DNA of 64,000 nucleotides. It comes from Gellertiella hungarica. Lineage in GTDB: Bacteria > Pseudomonadota > Alphaproteobacteria > Rhizobiales > Rhizobiaceae. Below the pieces are notes generated by a model, which saw nothing but the letters and a program-made list of their open reading frames with translations, searched no databases and had not been told where the DNA came from. Shown here in pieces: positions 52,381 to 61,578 of the stretch; position 1 is the first letter of the stretch; each line of letters begins with the position of its first letter. The position numbers were made by a program, and so were the translations under genes. The stretch covers positions 124,001-188,000 of the forward strand of contig NZ_JACIEZ010000004.1 of assembly GCF_014197145.1 (NCBI RefSeq), written 5' to 3'.

Positions 52381-53619
52381 TTATTCGTCGTCCTCGCCAT
52401 GGCCGGCGATCATCATGGCCTCGAATGCCATGCGCTCGGTCTTCTTCATCCGTTCCGACTCCGATTTCAGCTGACCGCAAGCAGCCAGGATATCACGACC
52501 CCGCGGCGTGCGGATCGGCGATGCATAGCCGGCATTGTTGATGAAATCGGCAAACTTCTCGATCTGCTCCCAGTCCGAACACTGGTAGTTGGTGCCGGGC
52601 CAGGGATTGAACGGGATCAGGTTGATCTTTGCCGGTATGCCCTTCAGCAGCTGAACAAGGCCCTTGGCATCCTCCAGACTGTCATTGATGTCCTTCAGCA
52701 TCACATATTCGAAAGTGATGCGCCGGGCATTGGAGAGGCCGGGATAGGCACGGCAGGCCTCGATGAGGTCCTTGAGAGGATACTTCTTGTTGATGGGAAC
52801 AAGGATGTCGCGAAGCTCGTCGCGCACCGCATGGAGGGAGATCGCGAGCATGACGCCGATCTCCTCGCCCGTGCGATAGATCTCCGGCACGACACCGGAT
52901 GTCGAGAGCGTAATGCGGCGCTTGGAGAGCGAGAGACCGTCTCCATCGGAGGCAACCAGCAGGGCTTTCTTCACCGCCTCGAAATTGTAAAGCGGCTCTC
53001 CCATGCCCATCATCACGATATTCGTGATCTTGCGGCCTTCGGCCGGCACCATGGCCCCCACAGGCGTATCGCGATCCGGGAAATCACCAAGGTGGTCACG
53101 GGCGAGCAGAAGCTGCGAGAGGATTTCCTCTGCCGTCAGGTTGCGAACCAGCTTCTGCGTACCGGTATGGCAGAAGGAGCATGTCAGCGTGCAGCCGACC
53201 TGGCTCGAAATGCACAGCGTGCCACGCCCTTCTTCCGGAATGTAGACCGTCTCGACCTCAACCGGGCGCCCTGCCCCGCGCGGCGGGTAACGCAGCAGCC
53301 ATTTCCGCGTTCCGTCATTGGAGATCTGCTCTTCCACGATCTCAGGACGGGCGATCGAGAAGTTCTCTTTCAGCATCGCCCGCATGTCCTTCGCCACATT
53401 GGTCATATGGTCGAAATCGGAGATGCCGCGGACATAGAGCCAATGCCAGATCTGGCTGACGCGCATCTTTACCTGGCGCTCGGGTATGCCTCGCTCGCGA
53501 AGGGCTTCCGCCATCTCCTCACGGGTCATGCCTATTAGGGTCGGCAGAGGGCTGTATGCTGCGCGGCCGGCAATGGTGGCGGGCGAAAACGCCCCGGTCT
53601 GGATTTCGGTAACGGACAT
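52381..53619 (-). CDS. rlmN: Dual-specificity RNA methyltransferase RlmN
   Basis: Radical-SAM enzyme that methylates C2 of A2503 in 23S rRNA and A37 of some tRNAs. The 412 residues include the CxxxCxxC iron-sulfur motif in [19 protein letters not shown], the SAM-binding [11 protein letters not shown], and the catalytic Cys of ILAACGQL in the C-terminal part. The ATG at 53617-53619 gives MSVTEIQTG; the N-terminal extension of about 25 residues before the helical accessory domain is common in alphaproteobacteria. Confidence 0.97.
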   Translation of the reverse strand: MSVTEIQTGAFSPATIAGRAAYSPLPTLIGMTREEMAEALRERGIPERQVKMRVSQIWHWLYVRGISDFDHMTNVAKDMRAMLKENFSIARPEIVEEQISNDGTRKWLLRYPPRGAGRPVEVETVYIPEEGRGTLCISSQVGCTLTCSFCHTGTQKLVRNLTAEEILSQLLLARDHLGDFPDRDTPVGAMVPAEGRKITNIVMMGMGEPLYNFEAVKKALLVASDGDGLSLSKRRITLSTSGVVPEIYRTGEEIGVMLAISLHAVRDELRDILVPINKKYPLKDLIEACRAYPGLSNARRITFEYVMLKDINDSLEDAKGLVQLLKGIPAKINLIPFNPWPGTNYQCSDWEQIEKFADFINNAGYASPIRTPRGRDILAACGQLKSESERMKKTERMAFEAMMIAGHGEDDE

Positions 53620-53780
53620 GACTTTCCATGAGATGCTGCGGGCTTTGCCCCAGGAGCAGTTCCGGACGCAAGAGCGTGCAAGGGAACGCGGAACGAAAGG
53701 GCTATGCCGATGTTGGTGGCCCTTTAGCACCAAAATCGCGCTCCGTCATCCCTTTCGGCATGAGGGGAGACGCAAATACG

Positions 53781-53803
53781 AAAAAAGGCCGGTTTCCCGG
53801 CCT
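53781..53803 (-). terminator. Rho-independent terminator of the IalB gene
   Basis: AGGCCGG (53786-53792) and CCGGCCT (53797-53803) form a stem with loop TTTC. The minus strand continues with six T (A run 53781-53786). It is 27 bases past the stop at 53830. Confidence 0.85.
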
Positions 53804-53829
53804 CTCATCTCACCCGATCCGTGCTCGGA

Positions 53830-54333
53830 TCACTTGCAGCCTTCGATCTGCTTCAGCGCAGCGGAGATTCCCTGCAGCGAATAGGCATAACTGGTCGGCG
53901 TGCCCTTGCGCGACTGAGCGGTCACCGTCATCGCCTTGCCCGTCTTCATGGCCATCACCAGCGCGGGCTCTTCTGCGGCGTTCTCGACCCAGGCGGCCTT
54001 GTCCTTGGTGAACATCACGAATGTCTTGTTGTCGATCTGCACATTGACCTTCGAGCCATCCTTGAGGGTATATCCCATCATCGCCTGCGGTTCATAGGAG
54101 ATGTTCTGACCGGGGCGCTGCGACACGATGAAGAACACCTCTCCGTGATCAACATTCGCAGGCTCCTTGGCCGTCGGAACGGACAGGACGTAGCACACGG
54201 TGCCGCCATTCGACTTGTAGGAATAGGCACCCCAAGCCTTGAACTGCTGGATGCGGGTCGGGGCCTGGGCGAAGGCAACGCCCGCACTGGCGACAATGAG
54301 GGTGAAAGCAGTTGCGAGACTTTTTACAGACAT
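53830..54333 (-). CDS. Invasion-associated locus B (IalB) family protein
   Basis: A 167-residue secreted protein with a signal peptide (about 1-22, SLATAFTLIVASAGVAFAQA) and an IalB-type domain: WGAYSYKSNGGTVCYVLSVP (20 residues), FFIVSQRPGQN and the conserved C-terminal Cys in IEGCK, which likely pairs with the Cys of TVCY. IalB was named in Bartonella for erythrocyte invasion; in free-living relatives its role is unknown and it should not be read as a virulence factor here. Confidence 0.88.
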   Translation of the reverse strand: MSVKSLATAFTLIVASAGVAFAQAPTRIQQFKAWGAYSYKSNGGTVCYVLSVPTAKEPANVDHGEVFFIVSQRPGQNISYEPQAMMGYTLKDGSKVNVQIDNKTFVMFTKDKAAWVENAAEEPALVMAMKTGKAMTVTAQSRKGTPTSYAYSLQGISAALKQIEGCK

Positions 54334-54571
54334 GTTTTCCTGCCGGTTACTGGGCCAACCTCGCCGTTCAAGGCGCGGAAAGTGCCAAAGCTGATAGCCG
54401 ATTCCATTTATTTTGACTTAATTCACCTTAACAAAACGTGAAATCTGGCAGCACACCAAGCAAAACGTCCCGAAGCGGGCCATTTTCCTGCTGATCTCCG
54501 TTCGCCTCGTGAAGAGTGGAAGTCGGAATTCTTCTTGATCGAATGATTGGGGCAAGAGTTTGGCCCCCGCG

Positions 54572-54964
54572 TCAGGCCTTGGGCTGCCCCTCGGAACCGG
54601 ACAGGGCCTTGTCGGCAGCAACATAGTGATCTTCTCGCATGTGGCCACGCACCATCGCGATTGCCGTCGAGAGCACGGCCAGGTCATCGGTGAAGCCGAT
54701 CAGCGTGAATACATCGGGCAGCGCATCCAGAGGCATGATGAAATAGGCCAGAGCCGCCAGAAGGATCCCCTTCACGCGGCGGGGCGTGGCCGGGTCGATG
54801 GCGCAATAGAAGGCCGCAACGGCATCGCGCGCAAAAGGAATATGGCGGGCGGATTTTCGAAGAACCGTCCAGAATTTTTCCCGCACGGTTTTTTCCCGGC
54901 GATTGATCGTCTCGTCATCACCGGGAAGCAGGATTTCGCCGTACTTGACCTCGTCCATGGGCAT
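54572..54964 (-). CDS. YkvA/DUF1232 family protein
   Basis: A 130-residue protein with the DUF1232 core AALAYFIMPLDALPDVFTLIG, quoted here as YFIMPLDALPD, and a following FTDDLAVL, which form an amphipathic or membrane helix pair. Function unknown. Two ATG codons fit: 54964 with GGAGGT 3 bases upstream, and 54958 with it 9 bases upstream; spacing slightly favours the second. It follows phhB by 75 bases. Confidence 0.85.
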   Translation of the reverse strand: MPMDEVKYGEILLPGDDETINRREKTVREKFWTVLRKSARHIPFARDAVAAFYCAIDPATPRRVKGILLAALAYFIMPLDALPDVFTLIGFTDDLAVLSTAIAMVRGHMREDHYVAADKALSGSEGQPKA

Positions 54965-55039
54965 TGCACCTCCAGAGATAGCAACGCAAATATGGGATCC
55001 GCGGCTGCGGATTGCAAATCCCTGTTGAAGTCTCCGCCG

Positions 55040-55369
55040 TCAGATGCCTCGCTTGGCCGCAGCCCGGTTCATCATCACGGCCATATGCACATCGTGATCC
55101 GTGATTCCTCCGGTCGCGTGGGTCGTCAGCACCACGTCCACGGTGCCGTAGACATTCGACCACTCGGGATGATGATTGATCTTCTCGGCAAGGAGGGCGC
55201 TTTCGGTCATGAAGCCGAAAGCGTCGGTGAAGTTGCGAAACCGGAAACACCTGCGGATCGCGCGCTCGTTTTCCGTAAGGCTCCAGCCTGGCAGGCTTTC
55301 CAGCGCAGCCTGAACGGCTGGCGTGTCCAGAACGGTATATTCGGGGGAGCGGGAACGCGCGATGACCAT
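55040..55369 (-). CDS. phhB: Pterin-4a-carbinolamine dehydratase
   Basis: A 109-residue 4a-hydroxytetrahydrobiopterin dehydratase, which recycles the pterin cofactor of phenylalanine hydroxylase. The signature EKINHHPEWSNVYGTVDVVL (20 residues) holds the catalytic His-His-Pro, and the Thr-His at LTTHATGGIT completes the site. No phhA is in the window. It is 11 bases after thpR on the same strand. Confidence 0.92.
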   Translation of the reverse strand: MVIARSRSPEYTVLDTPAVQAALESLPGWSLTENERAIRRCFRFRNFTDAFGFMTESALLAEKINHHPEWSNVYGTVDVVLTTHATGGITDHDVHMAVMMNRAAAKRGI

Positions 55370-55380
55370 GGCATTCCGGC

Positions 55381-55956
55381 TCAGGGATGAAGCACGTGTT
55401 CGGCAGAAGCGTAGCGACCGGTTTCCCGAAGGCTGAAGACCTCCTCGGTGACATAGGGCCCTCCTCCAACCGATTCTCGCGAGGAAAGCAGCACAAACCG
55501 GGAGACGGTGAAGGGAGCAGTCGAAAAGTTGCTGCGACCTTCGAGGTAGTGGACCACATCGTCGACGCGGCTCGCCTTCAGGCGGGCCAGGGTCACGTGG
55601 GGGGAAAACTTGCGAGGATCGGGCGGCAGGCCTATCCGCTGGCAGAGACGCTCGATTTCCGCCTGGAGCGCCGTCATCTCCGGATGCGGAGAGACACCTG
55701 CCCAGACAGCATGCGGCTTGCGGGAGCCGAATGATCCGGCACCCAGGAGGCTGATCTGAAACTCGGGGCGATCAATGCGATCCAGGCGATCCACGATCTC
55801 GTCAGCCGTGCGCCCGTCGACATCGCCGATGAAGCGCAGGGTGATGTGGTAGTTCTCCACATCTATCCATCGAGCTCCGGGCAAACCGCCGCGCAGAAGG
55901 GAGAGACTGAGCGCCACCTGGCGCGGGATTTCGAGGGCAGTGAACAGTCTCGGCAT
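55381..55956 (-). CDS. thpR: RNA 2',3'-cyclic phosphodiesterase ThpR
   Basis: A 191-residue 2H phosphoesterase of the LigT/ThpR family that opens 2',3'-cyclic phosphates at RNA ends. The two catalytic motifs are HITLRF and HVTLAR; the N-terminus is MPRLFTALEIP. The ATG at 55954-55956 has GGGGAGAG about 7 bases upstream and was preferred to in-frame starts farther out. It lies between tesA and phhB. Confidence 0.92.
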   Translation of the reverse strand: MPRLFTALEIPRQVALSLSLLRGGLPGARWIDVENYHITLRFIGDVDGRTADEIVDRLDRIDRPEFQISLLGAGSFGSRKPHAVWAGVSPHPEMTALQAEIERLCQRIGLPPDPRKFSPHVTLARLKASRVDDVVHYLEGRSNFSTAPFTVSRFVLLSSRESVGGGPYVTEEVFSLRETGRYASAEHVLHP

Positions 55957-56023
55957 AACGAGCTCTCCCCGAATCTTCAGCAGATGCATGCAGCGAATCA
56001 TGCATGTGCCGAGAGTGCAACCC

Positions 56024-56668
56024 CTACTTTGCGCGGGGCTTTATAGTCTTAACAAAGGCTTCAACGGCAGGCAGGGTTTTTTCCACAAGACGATCGACGC
56101 CCTTAGCATTCGGATGCATGCCATCACTGAGCTTGAGGCTGCTTTCCGTAATCACGCCATCCAGAAAGAACGGATAGAGGGGAACGTCATACTCCCGCGC
56201 AAGTTCCGGGTAGATGGCGTTGAAGGCCTCGCCGTATTCGGCACCCATGTTCGGCGGGGCCAGCATCCCGAAGAGCATCACCGGTTTGCCCCGCTCCTTG
56301 AGCCGGGAGAGGATTGCTTTCAGGTTTGCGCGCGCCTCGGCGGGGGAAACACCACGCAGGGCGTCGTTCGCGCCCAGCTCCACGAGCACGGCATCTGCAT
56401 CGTCCGGGATGGTCCAGTCGAGGCGGGCCAGTCCATCGGCGGTCGTATCGCCCGATACGGCGCCGTTCTCCACAACCGCATCGATTCCCCTGGCCTTGAG
56501 GGCGGCCTGGAGTTTTGCCGGATAGGCATCGTCCGCCGGCAGTTCATAGCCTGCCATCAGGCTGTCGCCGAGCGCGACGATCTTCAGCGGCGCTGCCTGC
56601 GCGGAAGCGAAGCCAGCCAGTAACGGCAACGTCATCAGACAAAAACGAAGAACCGCTTTAAACCGCAT
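56024..56668 (-). CDS. tesA: Arylesterase / lysophospholipase L1-like SGNH hydrolase
   Basis: A 214-residue SGNH/GDSL esterase of the TesA family, secreted to the periplasm (signal peptide about 1-25, ending SAQAA). The blocks are ALGDSLMAGY (catalytic Ser), ENGAVSGDT (Gly), GANDALRG (Asn) and DGMHPNAKG (Asp-His). It is divergent from ybbA-ybbP, the same arrangement as in E. coli. The ATG at 56666-56668 was chosen over one that would overlap the divergent gene. Confidence 0.92.
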   Translation of the reverse strand: MRFKAVLRFCLMTLPLLAGFASAQAAPLKIVALGDSLMAGYELPADDAYPAKLQAALKARGIDAVVENGAVSGDTTADGLARLDWTIPDDADAVLVELGANDALRGVSPAEARANLKAILSRLKERGKPVMLFGMLAPPNMGAEYGEAFNAIYPELAREYDVPLYPFFLDGVITESSLKLSDGMHPNAKGVDRLVEKTLPAVEAFVKTIKPRAK

Positions 56669-56741
56669 CGCGTGCACCCTACCTAGGCTGGGGCGCATGC
56701 TCGCGCCCGTGTCATCCATCACCTATATAGGGCCTCACCGC

Positions 56742-57437
56742 GTGAACGAAACAATCATCGAGCTGAGAAATGCAGACTTGACCCTTGGACATGATGCAGC
56801 GCGTGTGCACGTCCTCAAATCTGTTGATTTTTCTGCCGGGCGCGGCGAAGCCGTGGGCATTGTCGGGCCCTCGGGCTCCGGGAAATCGACGCTTCTGATG
56901 GTCCTGGCAGGGCTGGAGCGGCTCGATAGCGGTACCCTGCGCATCGATGGCGCATCCCTCCACGAGATGACCGAGGATGAACTGGCTGCCTTTCGCGGGC
57001 GCCGCATCGGCATCGTGTTTCAGTCATTCCACCTCATTCCCAACATGACTGCGCTGGAAAACGTGGCCGTACCGCTTGAACTTGCCGGGCGCCCGAAACC
57101 CTTCGAAAGGGCGAAGCAGGAACTCGCCTCGGTGGGGCTTGGCGAGCGCCTCCACCACTATCCAGGCCAGCTTTCGGGGGGCGAACAACAGCGGGTTGCC
57201 ATCGCTCGCGCCCTTGCCCCGGATCCTGCCCTCCTGATCGCAGACGAGCCGACCGGCAACCTCGACGGCGAGACGGGCCGCATGATTGCCGATCTCCTCT
57301 TCGCCAAGCAACGCGAGCGGCAGATGACTCTGCTCCTCGTCACGCATGATCCTTCTCTTGCCGCGCGTTGCGCAACGCAGGTGCACATGCAGTCCGGAAA
57401 GATCGGCATTCCGCATCGCGAACGGGAGCAGGCATGA
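56742..57437 (+). CDS. ybbA: ABC transporter ATP-binding protein YbbA (LolD-like)
   Basis: A 231-residue ABC ATPase with Walker A GPSGSGKST, the Q-loop FQSFHLIP, signature LSGGEQQR, Walker B LLIADEPTGNLDG and the switch VTHDPSLA. This is the MacB/LolD group that pairs with FtsX-type permeases. I use the GTG at 56742 (VNETIIELRN) as related proteins start there; an ATG at 56697 would add 15 residues. The next gene overlaps its stop (ATGA). With tesA divergent, it matches the E. coli ybbA-ybbP-tesA locus. Confidence 0.9.
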   Translation: MNETIIELRNADLTLGHDAARVHVLKSVDFSAGRGEAVGIVGPSGSGKSTLLMVLAGLERLDSGTLRIDGASLHEMTEDELAAFRGRRIGIVFQSFHLIPNMTALENVAVPLELAGRPKPFERAKQELASVGLGERLHHYPGQLSGGEQQRVAIARALAPDPALLIADEPTGNLDGETGRMIADLLFAKQRERQMTLLLVTHDPSLAARCATQVHMQSGKIGIPHREREQA

Positions 57438-59980
57438 ACCTCCGCAACGGCTTTCTCTCCCTCGCCTTTCGCTTCGCGCTTCGGGAGATGCGAGGCGGCC
57501 TCCGGGGCTTCGTCATCTTCATTGCATGCATCGCGCTCGGAACGGGAGCCATAGCGGCGATCAACTCGGTTTCCGCAACCGTCCGCCAGACCATGGAGAG
57601 CGAGGGCCGCCAACTGCTGGCGGGCGACATCCGCTTCGAACTGACGAACCGGCAGGGGAAATCGGAAGAGCTTGCCTACCTCGAGAAGCTTGGCCCGGTC
57701 TCGCGCAGCACCACCATGCGCTCAATGGTCCGGCGCAGCGACGGCAATGACCAGGCGCTGGCGGAGATAAAGGCGGTCGATGGCCGTTATCCCTTATACG
57801 GAACGGTTTCCATCGAACCGGGAATGGCGCTTGATCGTGCCCTCGCCGCCGATGCCTCCGGCCTTTTCGGTGCCGTCGCCCAGCGCTCGCTGCTGGACAG
57901 GTTGGGGCTCTCTGTCGGTGACAGCGTTCTTCTGGGCAACGCCACAATCCGAATTTCCGGTGTTCTGACAAACGAACCGGATGCGGTTTCGGAGGGTTTC
58001 GGCTTTGCGCCCCGTCTCCTGCTTGCGGAAGATGCACTCAAGGCTTCCGGTCTCGTTCAGCTCGGCAGCCTTGCCAAGGAGGCATACCGGATCCGGTTGC
58101 CCGACAACGCAGACCCTGTCGAAGTGGGCAAGAAGGCCAACGCAGCCTTTCCGGATGCGGGATGGGCCATTCGCAACAGCAGCAATGCAGCACCCTCGCT
58201 TGCAGAAAACATCGACCGTTTCACCCAGTTCCTGACGCTGGTCGGCCTGACCGCCCTGATTGTCGGCGGGGTGGGTATCGGCAACGCAGTGCGTGCCTAT
58301 CTCGACTCGAAGCGTTCCACCATCGCCACCTTCAAATGTCTGGGAGCGCCGGGAAATCTCATTTCGGCAATCTATTTCATTCAGGTCATGTTGATGGCCC
58401 TCGTGGGAATTCTCATCGGCCTGACGATCGGAATCCTCGCCCCGCTTGCCGCAATGCCTTACCTGGCGACTATTCTGCCTGTTGATCCCGGCTTTCGGCT
58501 GTTTCCCGATGCGCTCGCGCTGGCGACCGGCTTCGGGCTGCTGATCACCGCGACCTTTTCCATATTGCCGATCGGCTTGTCGCGGCGTGTATCGGCGGTC
58601 ACCCTCTTCAGAGATGGCGAGACCGCATCGGGCAGGCGGCCTTCGCTTCGGGAGGTCCTGCTGCTCGCCCTGGCGCTCCTTGCTCTTGCCGGGCTTGCAA
58701 TCGCAACGGCAGCAGACCAGCGCATTGCAATCAACGCACTGGTGGCGATTGCTGCGGGCTTTGTCGCACTCCGGCTCGTCGGTAAAGCCGTTGCCGTCCT
58801 TGCGCGGCAAATGCCGCACCCCAAATCGCCTGCACTCCGGCTCGCGATCGGCAATATCCATCGGCCGGGAGCACTGACGGGTCCGGTGGTCCTGTCGCTC
58901 GGGCTGGGGCTTGCCCTCCTTGTGGGCCTCTCGCTGATCGACGTGAACCTGCGCACGCAGCTAACCGGCAGACTTGCCGCGCAGGCTCCCAATTTCTTCT
59001 TTCTCGACATTCAATCCCGCGATCGAGAGGCTTTTTCCCGGCTGATCTCCTCAAGGGTTCCGCAGGGCAAGATTCAGTCGGTCCCGATGCAGCGAGGCCG
59101 CATCGTGGCGCTCAACGGGATCGATGTCTCCAAGGTGACGGTTGCTCCTGAAGCCAAATGGGTCCTGAACGGTGACCGAGGCATAACCTACTCGCAAACC
59201 ATCCCCTCCAATTCACGCCTTGCCGAAGGCGAGTGGTGGCCCGAAAATTACGCCGGGAAGCCGCTGGTATCGTTCTCGCGAGAAGAGGCAAGGCAGCTTG
59301 GACTGAAACTGGGCGACACAGTTACCGTCAATGTGCTCGGCCGGCGCCTGACTGCGACCATCGCCAGCCTTCGAACGGTCGAATGGGACTCCATGTCGAT
59401 AAACTTCGTCATGGTTTTTTCGCCCAACACCTTCAAGGGCGCTCCACACGCATGGCTGGCAACGGTGACCGAGCCCGGAATGACGGCCGAGCAGGAGCGG
59501 GCGGTGATGAGGGCTGCGGCAACGCAGTATCCCGCCGTCACATCGGTACGGGTCAAGGATGCGCTGGACACGGTTGCAGAGCTGACCGGGCAGCTGGCAA
59601 ACGCCATTCGCGCTGCAGCAGCGATAGCGCTCATCACCTCTGTACTGGTGCTCGCTGGCGCGTTGGCCGCAGGAAACCGTGCCCGCCTTCACGACGCCGT
59701 GGTGCTGAAAACTCTCGGCGCAACGCGCTGGATGCTCATCAGGACCTACACGGCCGAATATGGCATACTTGGCCTTGCCACGGCGCTCTTCGCGGCGGGT
59801 GCCGGTGGCGTATCCGCATGGTACGTGATTGCGCGCATCATGAAGCTGCCTTTCGCATTCGACGCTCAAACGCTCTTCACCACACTGGCTCTCGGTCTGG
59901 TGATCACCATCGGAATCGGATTGCTCGGCACCTGGCGAATTCTCGGACAGAAGGCAGCGCCGCATCTGCGGGAGCTGTAG
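57434..59980 (+). CDS. ybbP: FtsX-type ABC transporter permease YbbP
   Basis: An 848-residue permease of the YbbP/FtsX family, with two FtsX modules. It has an N-terminal membrane helix (about 21-43), a large periplasmic domain, helices near 275-300, 330-360 and 385-405 with the coupling segment, a second helical group and periplasmic domain, and three C-terminal helices (about 725-820). It pairs with YbbA; the substrate is unknown, and the COG annotation links it to lysophospholipase biosynthesis. The ATG overlaps the ybbA stop. Confidence 0.9.
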   Translation: MNLRNGFLSLAFRFALREMRGGLRGFVIFIACIALGTGAIAAINSVSATVRQTMESEGRQLLAGDIRFELTNRQGKSEELAYLEKLGPVSRSTTMRSMVRRSDGNDQALAEIKAVDGRYPLYGTVSIEPGMALDRALAADASGLFGAVAQRSLLDRLGLSVGDSVLLGNATIRISGVLTNEPDAVSEGFGFAPRLLLAEDALKASGLVQLGSLAKEAYRIRLPDNADPVEVGKKANAAFPDAGWAIRNSSNAAPSLAENIDRFTQFLTLVGLTALIVGGVGIGNAVRAYLDSKRSTIATFKCLGAPGNLISAIYFIQVMLMALVGILIGLTIGILAPLAAMPYLATILPVDPGFRLFPDALALATGFGLLITATFSILPIGLSRRVSAVTLFRDGETASGRRPSLREVLLLALALLALAGLAIATAADQRIAINALVAIAAGFVALRLVGKAVAVLARQMPHPKSPALRLAIGNIHRPGALTGPVVLSLGLGLALLVGLSLIDVNLRTQLTGRLAAQAPNFFFLDIQSRDREAFSRLISSRVPQGKIQSVPMQRGRIVALNGIDVSKVTVAPEAKWVLNGDRGITYSQTIPSNSRLAEGEWWPENYAGKPLVSFSREEARQLGLKLGDTVTVNVLGRRLTATIASLRTVEWDSMSINFVMVFSPNTFKGAPHAWLATVTEPGMTAEQERAVMRAAATQYPAVTSVRVKDALDTVAELTGQLANAIRAAAAIALITSVLVLAGALAAGNRARLHDAVVLKTLGATRWMLIRTYTAEYGILGLATALFAAGAGGVSAWYVIARIMKLPFAFDAQTLFTTLALGLVITIGIGLLGTWRILGQKAAPHLREL

Positions 59981-60115
59981 GGCGCACCTTCGCCCTTGCC
60001 AGCGAAACCACTTGTAAGTGTCGGGGCTCCACCTCATATTGGGGACAGGTTTGCTATGGCTCCGACAGCGACCGCTTTGCCGATGAAGGGTGCCGGAGCT
60101 TTTGAAGAGGATAAA

Positions 60116-60856
60116 ATGGCTGATCTTCGCGACTACCAGAACCGCGCGGCCCAGGCACAGACCGGTGCCGTGATCGATGAAGGCCTTCGCAGCTACATGC
60201 TGAAGGTATACAACCTCATGGCGATGGGCCTCGCCATTACCGGCATAGCCGCCTACGCGACTTTCGCCGCAGCCTTCGGTGAGACGGGGCTCACGGCCTT
60301 TGGTCAGGCGATCTATCTGAGCCCGCTTCGCTGGGTGGTGATGCTGGCGCCGCTGGCGATGGTGTTTTTCATGAGCTTCCGCATTCATTCGATGAGCGTG
60401 AGTGCCGCCCAGACCACGTTCTGGATCTACGCCGCCTTGATGGGGCTCTCGCTCTCGTCCATCTTCGTGATCTACACCGGGCAGAGCATCGTCCAGACAT
60501 TCTTCGTCACCGCTGCCTCCTTCGGCGCTCTGTCGCTGTACGGGTACACGACGCGTCGCGATCTTTCGGCCATGGGATCCTTCTTGGTGATGGGTCTCTT
60601 CGGTTTGCTGATTGCCTCGCTGGTGAACATCTTCCTGCAGTCGAGCGCCATGAACTTTGCCATCTCGGTGGTGGGCGTTCTGGTTTTTGCCGGCCTCACC
60701 GCATGGGACACGCAGAAGATCAAGGAATCCTACTACGAAGCCGATGGTGCTGACATGGCGGGCCGCAAGGCAATCATGGGCGCACTGCAGCTTTACCTCG
60801 ACTTCATCAACCTGTTCCTTTTCCTGCTTCGCTTCCTCGGCAACAGCCGCAACTAA
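60116..60856 (+). CDS. Bax inhibitor-1/YccA family membrane protein
   Basis: A 246-residue BI-1 family protein with seven membrane helices and the family signature SAAQTTFWIYAALMGLSLSS (20 residues). The C-terminal Asp residues of the pH-sensing pair are in AWDTQKIKE and YLDFINLFLFLL. E. coli YccA modulates the FtsH protease; calcium leak is reported for BsYetJ. Either role here is inference. The ATG at 60116 has GAGG 6 bases upstream. It is a single gene closed by a good terminator. Confidence 0.92.
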   Translation: MADLRDYQNRAAQAQTGAVIDEGLRSYMLKVYNLMAMGLAITGIAAYATFAAAFGETGLTAFGQAIYLSPLRWVVMLAPLAMVFFMSFRIHSMSVSAAQTTFWIYAALMGLSLSSIFVIYTGQSIVQTFFVTAASFGALSLYGYTTRRDLSAMGSFLVMGLFGLLIASLVNIFLQSSAMNFAISVVGVLVFAGLTAWDTQKIKESYYEADGADMAGRKAIMGALQLYLDFINLFLFLLRFLGNSRN

Positions 60857-60881
60857 GGCGATTGCATGAGCTTCACACGAG

Positions 60882-60910
60882 AAAGGCGGCCCGAGAGGCC
60901 GCCTTTTTTT
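60882..60910 (+). terminator. Rho-independent terminator of the BI-1 gene
   Basis: AAAGGCGGCC (60882-60891) and GGCCGCCTTT (60897-60906) form a perfect 10-base stem with a 5-base loop, and a run of seven T follows (60904-60910). It lies between this gene and the convergent DUF2794 gene. Confidence 0.92.
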
Positions 60911-60934
60911 ACATGATAGCCTTTGTTTCCCCGC

Positions 60935-61330
60935 TCAAGGATCGACCAGTTTCAGCACCTTGTCGAACACCTTCAGAACCTGCCGCAGGTCGTGGCCGCG
61001 CTTCAGTATCATCCCGTGCGTGTTGACGACGCTGTAGGCTCCCTGCTTTGCCGCCAGTTTGGGGTTTTTCTCGATGCGATAAAGCGGCATCTCCCCGGAG
61101 CGCTTAAAGACGGAGAAGACCGCTCGATCCTTCAGGTGGTCGATCGCATAGTCCTTCCACTCGCCCTCACCCACCATTCGACCATAAATCCAGAGGATCA
61201 TGTCCAGTTCGCGCCGATGAAAGGTTACGGGGAGAGGGTCGCGGCTCTGACGATATTCACGCAGATCCACGACAACAGGGCCAGCCTCGCTGTCGGCTCC
61301 GCGCCTTTCGGAACTGAAGTCTTCCGTCAT
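60935..61330 (-). CDS. DUF2794 family protein
   Basis: A 131-residue soluble protein of the alphaproteobacterial DUF2794 family, with VTFHRRELDMILWIYGRMVG (20 residues), EWKDYAIDHLKDRAVFSVF and YRIEKNPKLAAKQGAYSVV. Function unknown. The start is ATG at 61330. It is on the same strand as acnA and DUF1223 but separated from them by 248 bases with inverted repeats. Confidence 0.88.
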   Translation of the reverse strand: MTEDFSSERRGADSEAGPVVVDLREYRQSRDPLPVTFHRRELDMILWIYGRMVGEGEWKDYAIDHLKDRAVFSVFKRSGEMPLYRIEKNPKLAAKQGAYSVVNTHGMILKRGHDLRQVLKVFDKVLKLVDP

Positions 61331-61504
61331 ACCGTTCGATCCGCATCAAAGCACGACATTTCCGTAACAGTTTGCCTCAGGCACGACAAAAAGCAAGCAG
61401 CGAATGGAGATGGCAGCATTTCGCAAAATGCCCCAATCATGCCGAAAGCTCGCCGTATTGGTTTGACATAGAAAGGAAAGCCGGTTGCGCGTATCTGGAC
61501 CGGC

Positions 61505-61560
61505 CCGGTCCGGCCCCACCCTTCCCAGCCCAGTCGTGGCCGGACCGGCTTTAAAAGCCG
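61505..61560. repeat. GC-rich inverted repeat downstream of the DUF1223 gene
   Basis: CCGGTCCGGCC (61505-61515) and GGCCGGACCGG (61538-61548) are perfect 11-base arms around 22 bases. Overlapping the right arm, CGGCTTTAAAAGCCG (61546-61560) makes a second, tight palindrome 18 bases past the DUF1223 stop. No T run suits the minus strand, so it may be a Rho-independent variant or a regulator site. Confidence 0.4.
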
Positions 61561-61578
61561 TTGGAGAGCAGCGTCGTC

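Noticed and set aside
54418-54687. Possible 89-residue minus-strand gene upstream of the IalB gene
   Set aside because: Overlaps the DUF1232 coding sequence in another frame and has no recognisable start.
61372-61554. Possible 60-residue plus-strand gene in the DUF2794/DUF1223 gap
   Set aside because: No ribosome site, and it runs through the inverted repeats; composition is unlike the coding sequence nearby.
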